Assembly (NCBI RefSeq): GCF_003851045.1
Contig: NZ_BFBX01000121.1
Coordinates: 1-36,720 of the forward strand
Length of the DNA: 36,720 bases
Source of the DNA: Paenibacillus sp. 598K
GTDB taxonomy: Bacteria > Bacillota > Bacilli > Paenibacillales > Paenibacillaceae
Reading direction: 5' to 3'
A program made the translations under genes and the position numbers. The notes under the pieces are model-generated. The model searched no databases. It saw only the letters and a program-made list of their open reading frames with translations, and had not been told where the DNA came from. Positions 1 through 6,537 of the stretch are shown here, in pieces. The number at the start of each line of letters is the position of its first letter. Positions within the stretch are counted from its first letter, which is position 1.

Positions 1-77
1 CACTTTCGTAATTCAGGTTCAATAGAAAGATCTAAATTGTTAACTGGTACTTGAACATGGCTGATAAATTTTTTCAT
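1..77 (-). pseudogene. 5' fragment of a VOC/glyoxalase-family gene, cut off at the window edge
   Basis: Reading leftward from an ATG at 77, the first 20 codons give MKKFISHVQVPVNNLDLSIE, nearly identical to the start of the complete glyoxalase at 36218-36598 (IKFISHVQVPANNLDHSIE). A Shine-Dalgarno AAGGAG lies upstream at about 88-94. After SIE the similarity stops: the intact gene continues WYVKFLGG, this one PELRK. The break falls near base 18. It is therefore probably a truncated paralogue rather than only a gene running off the window, but only about six codons past the break are visible. Function of the intact family: small metal-dependent dioxygenase/lyase/resistance proteins. Confidence 0.6.
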
Positions 78-204
78 AAATTCATCTCTCCTTTTGGGCT
101 TCAACTACGTTTTGAAGATCTTCCTTATTTGCCTTTATTCTCCATCAGAAGGTCAAAACCCTTTTTACCGATACCACTTCGTTTCTACCAGGACATCGCC
201 CAGA

Positions 205-444
205 GTGAGTGTCAAATAGCCCCCACCTAACGGCGGGAGCGACATGAGGTAAGCTGGGGTGAGGATTTCTTCAATCGGCACGCCGCTGGCAGTGTAGCCG
301 ACCAAGGAAGGGCTCAAGCGTCTTGGCGTCCAGTGGACCGTCGAGCTGCGGCAGTTGTTCAAAGAGATGCTTGAGATAGGCGTACGGATGCAGCCCGTTT
401 TCCTTGTCCGTCTCGATCACGCTAGATCGTCTTAGACAATTGGG
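205..444 (-). mobile_element. IS66-family insertion sequence remnant (transposase end plus terminal repeat)
   Basis: The minus strand carries the typical 3' end of an IS66 element. It has the last codons of the transposase, then the conserved tail with CTCACCCCAGCTTACCTCAT and a GGGGGCTATTTGAC end (complement of about 205-224), which resembles the terminal inverted repeat of IS66 elements. The left part of the element is missing: the similarity ends exactly at the TAA stop of the neighbouring MFS gene (445-447). So the element is a dead, 5'-truncated scar of about 240 bp. Family assignment is from recalled consensus, not from a search. Confidence 0.65.
271..444 (-). pseudogene. C-terminal fragment of IS66-type transposase
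   Basis: The minus-strand frame open from about 444 to a TGA at 271-273 reads ...SSVIETDKENGLHPYAYLKHLFEQLPQLDGPLDAK... and ends in CQRRAD. The motif VIETAKENGLNPYxYLxxLFExLP is the hallmark end of IS66 transposases (the region just after the DDE catalytic domain). Everything upstream, including the catalytic residues, is gone, so it cannot be functional. The frame begins directly at the stop codon of the MFS gene, showing that a deletion or recombination event joined the two. Confidence 0.7.
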
Positions 445-1830
445 TTACCCCTCCGAGGCATTTGTCTGCTTGATGCGAAAGGAAATGACAAAGCTAGAGA
501 GAACGAATAGTAATTGAAGAGACAAGGCCAGTAGAATCCCCGTTAACAGCCCCAAATTTAAGGATTGGCTAACAGCAATGAGGGCGCCGCCGATGCCAAT
601 GCTTACCCCCGGACTAAATGCATCTGTAAATTGCAGGCTTGAGGATATTTCTCCTTCTTCGCCTGATTTCGTGTGCTGGAGTGCAATGGCTCCTGTCGTA
701 GGATGTGCCAAGCCGATGCCGAATCCAGTGAAAATCTGCGAAATCACAGCAAGTACAATCCCTCCCTCGGAGACTCCAACAGCAAGAATGACCGTAACAA
801 CGCCAATGATCATAAATCCAATTCCAATGGTTACCCGTTTCTTTCGACCTGTTCCTTGATCTTTGGTATCAAAAACGGACTGAAGCCACGCAGCCGCAGA
901 CCAGCTTAGTGCACCTGCCGCTACAATTAATCCCGCCATATCGGCAGGAAGCTTTTTCACATCTGTCAAAGCCAGGACAACATAACTCTCGGTCGCATTA
1001 TAACATGCAACAAACAATCCTCTCGAAGCAATCGTCGCCGGCAAACCTCTTGTAGCAAGTAAAGTGCCCTGAGGCAGTAACTTGCGTAATGGATGAATCA
1101 TGATCAGCAATCCTGCTACCGCAAGTACCATTCCTTTCCAATCCGTGATAAAACCTAGCCCAGCCAGCAACATGCCCGTGCCAAGGGTCAGTAGTACTGC
1201 AAGTCCTTCTTTTCGGTTAGTATGGGACGAATTGTTCGCACTAACTTTAAATTTGCGAAAAGTAGGGAGCGTCAGCATCACAGCAAGACCAATCAAGGGG
1301 AGTACGAGCCAAAAAACAATTCTCCAAGATAAATGCTCCGTGATAAGTCCAGCAAGATAAGGACCAATAAGTGCAGGTAAAATATACGCACCGGAAAACA
1401 AAGCCAGGATTCTCGTTCTCAGCTCATCCGGATAACCTACAGTGATACTGAAATATACACAAGTAATGATACCTCCACCGCCAAAGCCTTGAAATACCCT
1501 TCCTATGATTAACGTACTCATATTCACAGCAGTAGCTGCAAGCACGATACCGATCACAAAAAACAGGGTGGCTAGGCTAAACGATGCAAATACACCATTT
1601 TTGTTGATTCGTGCCCCTATGATCATCGTTCCAAGGATTTGTGCCAAAAGAAAGGCACTGAAAATCCAACCATACAAAGGGAGCCCGTTTAATTTTTGGG
1701 CCAGGCTTGGAGCAATGGTAACTACTGCTAGACCTTCAAAGGCAACCGTAGTTACAGCCAGGACAATCCCAATGGTCAATGCTCTATACTTCGTGTCGAA
1801 TATCCCTTCTTCAGATCGGGATCGTCCCAT
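445..1830 (-). CDS. MFS drug/proton antiporter (DHA2-like)
   Basis: A 461-residue, almost entirely hydrophobic protein with the major facilitator fold. After a short cytoplasmic N-terminus the first helix is at about 17-40. The segment GPYLAGLITEHLSWRIVFW (about 157-175) matches motif C plus the loop typical of drug:H+ antiporters of the EmrB/QacA type. Start: ATG at 1830 preceded by AAAGGAG at 8 nt. It lies 98 bp downstream of the marR gene at 1929-2354, the classic arrangement of an efflux pump controlled by its own MarR repressor; the 98-bp gap contains a large palindrome. Substrate cannot be read from sequence; antibiotic or toxic-compound efflux is the family expectation. Confidence 0.85.
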   Translation of the reverse strand: MGRSRSEEGIFDTKYRALTIGIVLAVTTVAFEGLAVVTIAPSLAQKLNGLPLYGWIFSAFLLAQILGTMIIGARINKNGVFASFSLATLFFVIGIVLAATAVNMSTLIIGRVFQGFGGGGIITCVYFSITVGYPDELRTRILALFSGAYILPALIGPYLAGLITEHLSWRIVFWLVLPLIGLAVMLTLPTFRKFKVSANNSSHTNRKEGLAVLLTLGTGMLLAGLGFITDWKGMVLAVAGLLIMIHPLRKLLPQGTLLATRGLPATIASRGLFVACYNATESYVVLALTDVKKLPADMAGLIVAAGALSWSAAAWLQSVFDTKDQGTGRKKRVTIGIGFMIIGVVTVILAVGVSEGGIVLAVISQIFTGFGIGLAHPTTGAIALQHTKSGEEGEISSSLQFTDAFSPGVSIGIGGALIAVSQSLNLGLLTGILLALSLQLLFVLSSFVISFRIKQTNASEG

Positions 1831-1860
1831 CTTGCAAGTCTCCTTTAAATCAAAATTTAA

Positions 1861-1899
1861 TGAACCTGACTATACTTGCTGCAGCAAGTATATGGTTCA
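1861..1899. promoter_or_regulatory. Long perfect palindrome between marR and the MFS gene (candidate operator or hairpin)
   Basis: Bases 1871-1892 form a perfect 22-bp palindrome with core ACTTGCTGCAGCAAGT, framed by a further matching pair TGAACC (1861-1866) and GGTTCA (1894-1899). There is no clear T-tract after it on the minus strand, so a simple terminator is less likely. It sits between the regulator and the pump, 31 bp before the pump start, where a MarR dimer or an attenuating mRNA hairpin could act. Confidence 0.6.
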
Positions 1900-1928
1900 A
1901 TGAAATAATAGGTGGTCTTTCCCTCATT

Positions 1929-2354
1929 CTATAGATCCTTTACGTTATTGTACATGACCGTAAGAATTCTTCTAAATAACTCCACCTCCTCATCAGACAA
2001 TCCCTGGATGGTCTTATAATAGGCTTCCATGGACGGGGCGATAATGTCATCTTCCATCTCTCGTCCTTTAGAGGTCAGATAGACACGCAAAGACCTTCGA
2101 TCCGTTTCATGCACCACACGATAAATGAAGTCTTTCTTTTCCAGCTTAAATAACATTCGCGCAACATTCGTTTGGTCCTTGTGCAGCCTTTCAGCAAGCT
2201 CTTTTTGAGTGATCCCTTCTGTTTCCCACAGTACGACTAGTATTTCCCACTGGTCTACGGTGATGTCAAACGGACTGGCTACCTTTTGATAGTAGTTATT
2301 CAGCTTAAGCGCCGCGCGCTGGACATTAACGCCAATATATTTTTCTAATTCCAA
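1929..2354 (-). CDS. MarR-family transcriptional repressor
   Basis: A 141-residue winged-helix regulator. The DNA-binding core is at about 35-105: ITVDQWEILVVLWETEGITQ, KELAERLHKDQTNVARMLFKLEKKDFIYR (recognition helix region) and the wing ETDRRSLRVYLTSKG, all standard for MarR/SlyA. It starts with TTG at 2352-2354, six bases after a strong GGAGGGGG. A near-perfect sigma-A promoter lies upstream. The MFS efflux gene follows in the same direction, so it most likely represses its own operon until a phenolic or drug-like ligand binds. Confidence 0.9.
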   Translation of the reverse strand: MELEKYIGVNVQRAALKLNNYYQKVASPFDITVDQWEILVVLWETEGITQKELAERLHKDQTNVARMLFKLEKKDFIYRVVHETDRRSLRVYLTSKGREMEDDIIAPSMEAYYKTIQGLSDEEVELFRRILTVMYNNVKDL

Positions 2355-2398
2355 GGTTAGCCCCCTCCATACTCGTCACGACGATAGTTGCTACGACC

Positions 2399-2427
2399 AT
2401 TATAAGACGATCTGCAATACACGTCAA
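2399..2427 (-). promoter_or_regulatory. Sigma-A promoter of the marR-MFS operon
   Basis: On the minus strand TTGACG (2422-2427) and TATAAT (2399-2404) are separated by exactly 17 bp. The related words GACGATCGT (just upstream of -35) and GATCGTC (in the spacer) flank and overlap the promoter and may be part of the MarR binding site. Confidence 0.8.
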
Positions 2428-2477
2428 TTCATTACGATCGTCTAAACATAACAATTACGTAGGGGGAGGCGTAACGT

Positions 2478-2685
2478 CTAGACTCGATGCGGAATGGAGT
2501 CGGATAGCTGATCGATCTTTCCCTGCCCCAGCGTGCTCCGCAGCAGCTCCGTATTGGCCTTCTCCTCAAAAGCCTCCGGCTGCTTCGCGCCAGCAAACCA
2601 GCCATTAGCATATAGATTCACATGGACCCTGACCTTGCCGCCCAGCAAGCGATAGATCGGCACGCCCAGTGCCCTTGCCGCGGAT
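2478..2685 (-). pseudogene. Fragment of an enolase-superfamily sugar-acid dehydratase (galactonate-dehydratase-like)
   Basis: The minus strand encodes ALGVPIYRLLGGKVR...YANGWFAGAKQPEAFEEKA, the segment that links the N-terminal cap to the barrel in DgoD-like galactonate/mandelate racemase proteins (normal length about 380). One base too many in GGCAAGGGCACTG breaks the usual GKALGVP frame, and the similarity stops after EEKA, followed by unrelated residues to a TAG at about 2476. No catalytic residues remain. It is a gene relic. Family identification is by motif memory and fairly secure; the specific substrate is not. Confidence 0.6.
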
Positions 2686-2911
2686 GAAACGTGGACAAGA
2701 AGGCGTCCATCTCATTGACCTCCATGGCTCGTAAAGGTATCCGCCGTACGCTTCGGATACATTGGGTTCAAGTATATTAAGTATAGCGGGCTGTTAATCA
2801 GAGTTGTATTGCCATAACTCCCAATTCTCCCCTCTCACCTGCATTTTTGTGGTATATTTACTTAGTTACACTCCGGAATTCTAGACTCAAGGATAATTAT
2901 GAGGTGGCAAA

Positions 2912-3769
2912 TTGAAAGCTAACGCACTGGTCACTTTAAATAAGGTGACTAAAGAGTACGGTAAACGCAAAGTGTTAAATGGTATTTCGCTTACCATTCA
3001 TCAAGGGGATTGTCTCATCATCAGAGGAAGCAATGGATCTGGAAAAAGCACGCTACTTCGTATTGTGAGCGGCTTGATTCCAATTACTTCAGGACAACGG
3101 ATTTTGGGGCATACGAAATTAGTGATAGGCTATACCCCGGACCGGCTATCCCAATTAAGGATGACCTCTACCGAATACTTGACTCGTATGGGAAGCATAT
3201 CGAATGTGCCCAAGAAGGTTCTCCAAGAACGTATTAAGGAACTTCACACTTTTTTCAACCTGGAACAAAGCGCAAGCTTGAAGATGACACAATTCTCCAA
3301 AGGTATGCTCCAAAAGGTCAATCTCATGCAGGCGACAATAAAAAGGCCCGATTTGCTAGTTTTGGATGAGCCGTTCTCTGGACTGGATAAGGAATCAGTT
3401 GGACATTTGCTTGATTCCTTGCAAGAAATAAAAGCAGGTGGGACTGCGATACTGGCTGCCGTCCATGATCCGTTGTTAGCCAGTCAATTGGAGAGTCAGA
3501 CCTATTGGATCCGTCAGGGAAAATTAAGTGAGGAGAGTGTCGAAAGCACTTCAAGTGGCTCGCTATTCTTTTATGAGCTGGAATGTATAGTAACCGAGGA
3601 AACGTTAACCCGTCTGACGAGCTTATTTACGGATATGACTTGGCAGAGTGAGGACACGGGATTCATTCGGTTTACTCTCGCGGGGAAGGATTATCGCGAA
3701 TTTTTAATAGAGTGTCTACATAGTGGCGGGGAAATCATCAGCTTGCTAAGAAAGGAATCGCACGTATGA
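2912..3769 (+). CDS. ABC transporter ATP-binding protein (cassette copy 1)
   Basis: A 285-residue nucleotide-binding subunit. Walker A is GSNGSGKST at about 39-47. The ABC signature region FSKGMLQKVNLMQA (about 129) is followed by Walker B LLVLDEPFSGLD, and the switch histidine is in AAVHDP. The SKGM signature instead of LSGGQ is like CcmA/export-type ATPases. A C-terminal accessory domain of about 75 residues follows. Start: TTG at 2912 five bases after GAGGTGG. The last four bases (ATGA) overlap the start of the permease at 3766, so the two are translationally coupled. A diverged, broken second copy lies at 33004-33517. Substrate unknown. Confidence 0.9.
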   Translation: MKANALVTLNKVTKEYGKRKVLNGISLTIHQGDCLIIRGSNGSGKSTLLRIVSGLIPITSGQRILGHTKLVIGYTPDRLSQLRMTSTEYLTRMGSISNVPKKVLQERIKELHTFFNLEQSASLKMTQFSKGMLQKVNLMQATIKRPDLLVLDEPFSGLDKESVGHLLDSLQEIKAGGTAILAAVHDPLLASQLESQTYWIRQGKLSEESVESTSSGSLFFYELECIVTEETLTRLTSLFTDMTWQSEDTGFIRFTLAGKDYREFLIECLHSGGEIISLLRKESHV

Positions 3770-4485
3770 TAGCCTTATTGTCATTTTTGCATACTTGTTT
3801 CATGCGTTCCTACCGATACGGGCCGCCTACAGTTGTCTTTTTACTTGGTATCGTTTTTGTTTATAGTGTCGTGCCCAACCCTGTGATGGACAGTTACGCG
3901 TTTTCCACCGTATTTTTGTTTATCATTTCAACAGCGCTGTGCTATATGGTTATTGACATTGAAACACCGAACCAGGAATCTGTCACGATGCTCCACAGCG
4001 GGAGTATAATCAAGCTTTATTTTGCTAAGTTATTATATAGTTGGCTTTTCACCTTTCCACTAGCTCTGTATGCAGTGCTGTACCCAGCCGTATTGCAGAG
4101 GTTTGATCGAAATCCTAGTATCGAAGAATTAAGCATGTCTTTTCTCTATCATGTCGCTTCCTCTTGGTTAGGAGTTGCACTCGCATGTTGGTTCGGTTCT
4201 AAGGTTATCCGTTCACGCATCGTTTCTTTTATCCTGCTGAGTGTCCTCGTGGTCATTGCAATTGCTGCACAGGGGATTGAGAATCTATTGCCCGATGGGA
4301 TCAAAAAAGCAGCTCTGTTGCTGCCGCCACTAAATCATACCATACATGTTTTCGTGAATTTTGAGCTCGCTACACTTTTCGAAAAAGTATCGGTGATTGG
4401 CTTTTCCCTAGTATACGGGGCGATCCTCACTGCACTATTCTTGTTCCTCCTTCACAAACGCAAACTGGATTCAGCTCAAGTATAG
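3766..4485 (+). CDS. ABC transporter permease (cassette copy 1)
   Basis: A 239-residue membrane protein with about six hydrophobic segments (roughly 20-36, 45-62, 85-110, 130-145, 150-170, 210-232), consistent with an ABC-2-like half transporter. It is ATGA-coupled to the ATPase at 2912-3769. No family name can be given with confidence; it is judged a permease from its topology and coupling. It is highly similar along its whole length to the protein at 33511-34230; the differences are mostly conservative, suggesting both copies were kept under selection for some time. A terminator follows at 4509. Confidence 0.85.
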   Translation: MIALLSFLHTCFMRSYRYGPPTVVFLLGIVFVYSVVPNPVMDSYAFSTVFLFIISTALCYMVIDIETPNQESVTMLHSGSIIKLYFAKLLYSWLFTFPLALYAVLYPAVLQRFDRNPSIEELSMSFLYHVASSWLGVALACWFGSKVIRSRIVSFILLSVLVVIAIAAQGIENLLPDGIKKAALLLPPLNHTIHVFVNFELATLFEKVSVIGFSLVYGAILTALFLFLLHKRKLDSAQV

Positions 4486-4508
4486 ACAACAAGTTAAGCA
4501 TTGAGAGT

Positions 4509-4541
4509 AGCCTGACAGGGCTTATACCGAGTCAGGCTCTT
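4509..4541 (+). terminator. Rho-independent terminator of ABC cassette copy 1
   Basis: An 8-bp perfect stem AGCCTGAC (4509-4516) / GTCAGGCT (4531-4538) with a 14-base loop, followed by a short CTTT tail, 23 bp after the permease stop codon. The second cassette has a different 3' end. Confidence 0.7.
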
Positions 4542-4585
4542 TCAATAGAAGGGGTGGATAAATTACTGATGACAATATCGACGAT

Positions 4586-5437
4586 TCAGAGCCTCCAATC
4601 GCCCACCTCGCACTGCCCTTCCTGATTCCTGCCGGTTGCAACGACCCTGCCATCGGATTGCAGGCCGAGGGTGTGAGCGCAGCCCGCCGCTACCGCTACA
4701 ATATCTTGCCAGTCGCTAACCTGGCATTGGCCATGATCATTCCGCCCGACAGCCGCCACTGTGCCATCAGCTCTGAGACCGACCGTGTGATTGCTTCCTG
4801 CCGCTATCCTCACCATACCGCGCCAGTCGCCGACCTCGCACTGACCTTCCTGCCTGCGACCAACAGCAACGACCCTGCCATCGGAGCGAAGGCCGACCGT
4901 GTGCAGATACCCCGCCCCTACCGCCACAATCTCGCGCCACTGACCTACATCGCCCTGGCCGTATCGATTGTTGCCTGCGGAGCTTACCTTCCCGTAGGAG
5001 TTAACCCCGACAGTATGCCAGTCTCCCGCCGCCACGTCCACGATATCCTCCCAGTCCTGGACCAGGCATTGCCCTTCATGGTTGCGCCCTGCAGCTAGTA
5101 CTCTGCCGTCCGACCTCACGCCAACAGAACGACGCCAACCCGCTGCTATCGCGACAATATTGCGCCACTCGCCGACCTCGCATTGGCCATCTTTATTCCA
5201 TCCCACAGCCACCACTGTGCCGTCTCTTTTGAGACCGATCGTATGCGCATTGCCTGTGTTCGAGGCCAGGTGCACATTACCGACCGCAATCGCCTGTATG
5301 TCGCGCCAGCTTGTCAGCTTACTTAGACCGAAGGTGTGATCGCCCGCAACCACCACGGTGCCATCCGGTCGAAGACCGACGCTATGACGTCGGCCTGCGG
5401 CTAGCACGCCTTTTAGTTGTCGATTCGCGTCAATCAT
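4586..5437 (-). CDS. RCC1-repeat beta-propeller protein
   Basis: A 283-residue protein made almost wholly of seven repeats of about 38-40 residues. The consensus is W-x-D-I-V-A-V-A-A-G-x-x-H-T-V-G-L-R-S-D-G-R-V-V-A-V-G-R-N-x-x-G-Q-C-E-V-G, the RCC1/regulator-of-chromosome-condensation pattern, which folds as a seven-bladed propeller. No signal peptide or membrane segment, so it should be cytoplasmic. Preferred start: ATG at 5437, within ATGATTGA, overlapping the stop of the small gene at 5430-5660 by 8 bp and preceded by GGAG; an upstream ATG at 5458 is less likely. Partner unknown; propellers of this type usually bind proteins or lipids. Confidence 0.85.
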   Translation of the reverse strand: MIDANRQLKGVLAAGRRHSVGLRPDGTVVVAGDHTFGLSKLTSWRDIQAIAVGNVHLASNTGNAHTIGLKRDGTVVAVGWNKDGQCEVGEWRNIVAIAAGWRRSVGVRSDGRVLAAGRNHEGQCLVQDWEDIVDVAAGDWHTVGVNSYGKVSSAGNNRYGQGDVGQWREIVAVGAGYLHTVGLRSDGRVVAVGRRQEGQCEVGDWRGMVRIAAGSNHTVGLRADGTVAAVGRNDHGQCQVSDWQDIVAVAAGCAHTLGLQSDGRVVATGRNQEGQCEVGDWRL

Positions 5438-5660
5438 TGGGCTGCTCCTGCCGCTCATCCGGCTCTTGTGCCTTCGATGGTTCCAAGGCCTGCAGGATTA
5501 GCGCCTCTGCCACGCGAAGCGCCTTGATTCGGTTTCTGAGCAGCGAATGCTGTGCGGTGCCTTCCGTTAACTTGGCTTGTGCTTTCTCGCATTTGCCGAT
5601 CAATGAAGTGATCGGGGGGAGCGACTCGCTCAACTCCTCTGTCGTAAATGTTCGCGTCAT
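5430..5660 (-). CDS. Small helical protein, unknown function
   Basis: A 76-residue, charged, cysteine-poor protein (MTRTFTTEELSESLPPITSL...) predicted from its composition to be mostly helical, with a heptad-like stretch at about 30-60 (LTEGTAQHSLLRNRIKALRV) and an acidic/glutamine-rich tail. No family recognised. Start ATG at 5660 has an AGGAGG at 9 nt, and its stop overlaps the start of the RCC1 gene, so the two are translated from one message and may form a complex. It is divergent from the double-MerR regulator at 5815. Confidence 0.75.
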   Translation of the reverse strand: MTRTFTTEELSESLPPITSLIGKCEKAQAKLTEGTAQHSLLRNRIKALRVAEALILQALEPSKAQEPDERQEQPND

Positions 5661-5758
5661 TCGCTATGACCTCCTATCCTGTATACCTTCATGGTACAAC
5701 ATAGGTGCAACGAGTAAGCTTCTTCATGCCTTCTTGCTGTGATGACAAGGCTAGGTTC

Positions 5759-5792
5759 GCACAAACCTTATACCTATAGTATAATGTTGTGC
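5759..5792 (+). promoter_or_regulatory. Nested dyad overlapping the promoter of the double-MerR gene
   Basis: Two nested inverted repeats, GCACAA (5759-5764) / TTGTGC (5787-5792) and TTATAC (5768-5773) / GTATAA (5779-5784), share nearly the same centre. The inner right arm includes a TATAAT -10 box (5780-5785) facing the merR gene, with only a weak -35. This fits an autoregulatory site for a MerR-type dimer, in the gap shared with the divergent 76-aa/RCC1 operon. Confidence 0.6.
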
Positions 5793-5814
5793 ATTCGGAA
5801 ACGGAGGCCATCAC

Positions 5815-6537
5815 ATGAACATTCGTCCCATTGATCTGGCAAGACGCTTGGGGGTCGGCACCACGACGCTAAGAGGCTATGAGGAACGCGGCTTGGCGCC
5901 TCCGGTTCCTCGCTCTTCTTCGGGATACAGATACTATGACAGCAGACATGTGGCGTATTTCATTTGCGTCCGGGCGATGCTGTCGGCTTTTGACCTGACC
6001 TTCATCGCTGCTGTGCTGCAGGAGGTGCAGGCCGGACGAATCGACGCTGCGCTATGGAAGGCGAACCAGGCCCAAGCCGATCTCTGGCAAGAGCGGCAGA
6101 CGTATTATAAAACCGCGGATATCCTGCTCGACAAGACTTGGCAGCCCGACTCCACGAGCAGGATGAGTATTGGAGAGATAAGCGTTGCAACAGGGATTCC
6201 CGTCACGACCATTCGCTATTGGGAAAAGGCGGGTTTGATCATCCCGGAGCGGAACAGCCTTAATGGCTATCGCATTTATACCGATGCACATATGCGCCAG
6301 ATTTTGACCTTGAATGCGATTAAGCTTTCGGTCCGTACCCATCGGTTGAAGCATTTTTTCCAGACGATGCAAGAAACCTACGCCGCCTTCGATTTCGCGG
6401 ACCATGCGTCGATAGAAGCGTTTTTGGCACAAGTTCGAGGCCAATTGGATCGCATGAATCGCTTGCAGATCCGCAGCATCTCCGCCCTGGACAAGCTATG
6501 TCAGCAGGTGGAGAGTGGCGTTTTTAACCCATGTTAA
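5815..6537 (+). CDS. Tandem MerR-domain transcriptional regulator
   Basis: A 240-residue protein with two MerR winged-helix domains in one chain. Domain 1 is about 1-70 (LARRLGVGTTTLRGYEERGL ... GYRYYDSRHVAYF). Domain 2 is about 117-190 (IGEISVATGIPVTTIRYWEK ... GYRIYTDAHMRQI). Both keep the helix-turn-helix and the wing with G-Y-R-x-Y. After each comes a helical stretch; there is no cysteine cluster or drug-binding domain. A normal MerR protein carries one such domain and dimerises, so this one may act as a built-in dimer or bind an asymmetric site. Start ATG with GGAGG at 7 nt. Its stop codon overlaps that of the convergent gene at 6534. Confidence 0.85.
   Translation: MNIRPIDLARRLGVGTTTLRGYEERGLAPPVPRSSSGYRYYDSRHVAYFICVRAMLSAFDLTFIAAVLQEVQAGRIDAALWKANQAQADLWQERQTYYKTADILLDKTWQPDSTSRMSIGEISVATGIPVTTIRYWEKAGLIIPERNSLNGYRIYTDAHMRQILTLNAIKLSVRTHRLKHFFQTMQETYAAFDFADHASIEAFLAQVRGQLDRMNRLQIRSISALDKLCQQVESGVFNPC

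Noticed and set aside
78..204. Short minus-strand frame upstream of the glyoxalase fragment (ending ...LQNVVEAQKER)
   Set aside because: Only about 20 codons without a start; may be the end of a lost gene but too little to support.
2845..2911. Possible promoter (TATATT) ahead of ABC cassette 1
   Set aside because: No -35 at proper distance.
4586..5437. RCC1 DNA repeats of about 117-120 bp taken as a satellite or CRISPR-like array
   Set aside because: Repeats are in frame, diverged at third positions and encode a regular propeller, so they are coding.
5680..5710. Minus-strand TTGCAC / 19-bp spacer / TATACA, the long-spacer design of MerR-controlled promoters, in front of the 76-aa gene
   Set aside because: The start of transcription would fall inside the AGGAGG ribosome site (5670-5675), leaving it incomplete; so this is probably not the working promoter.
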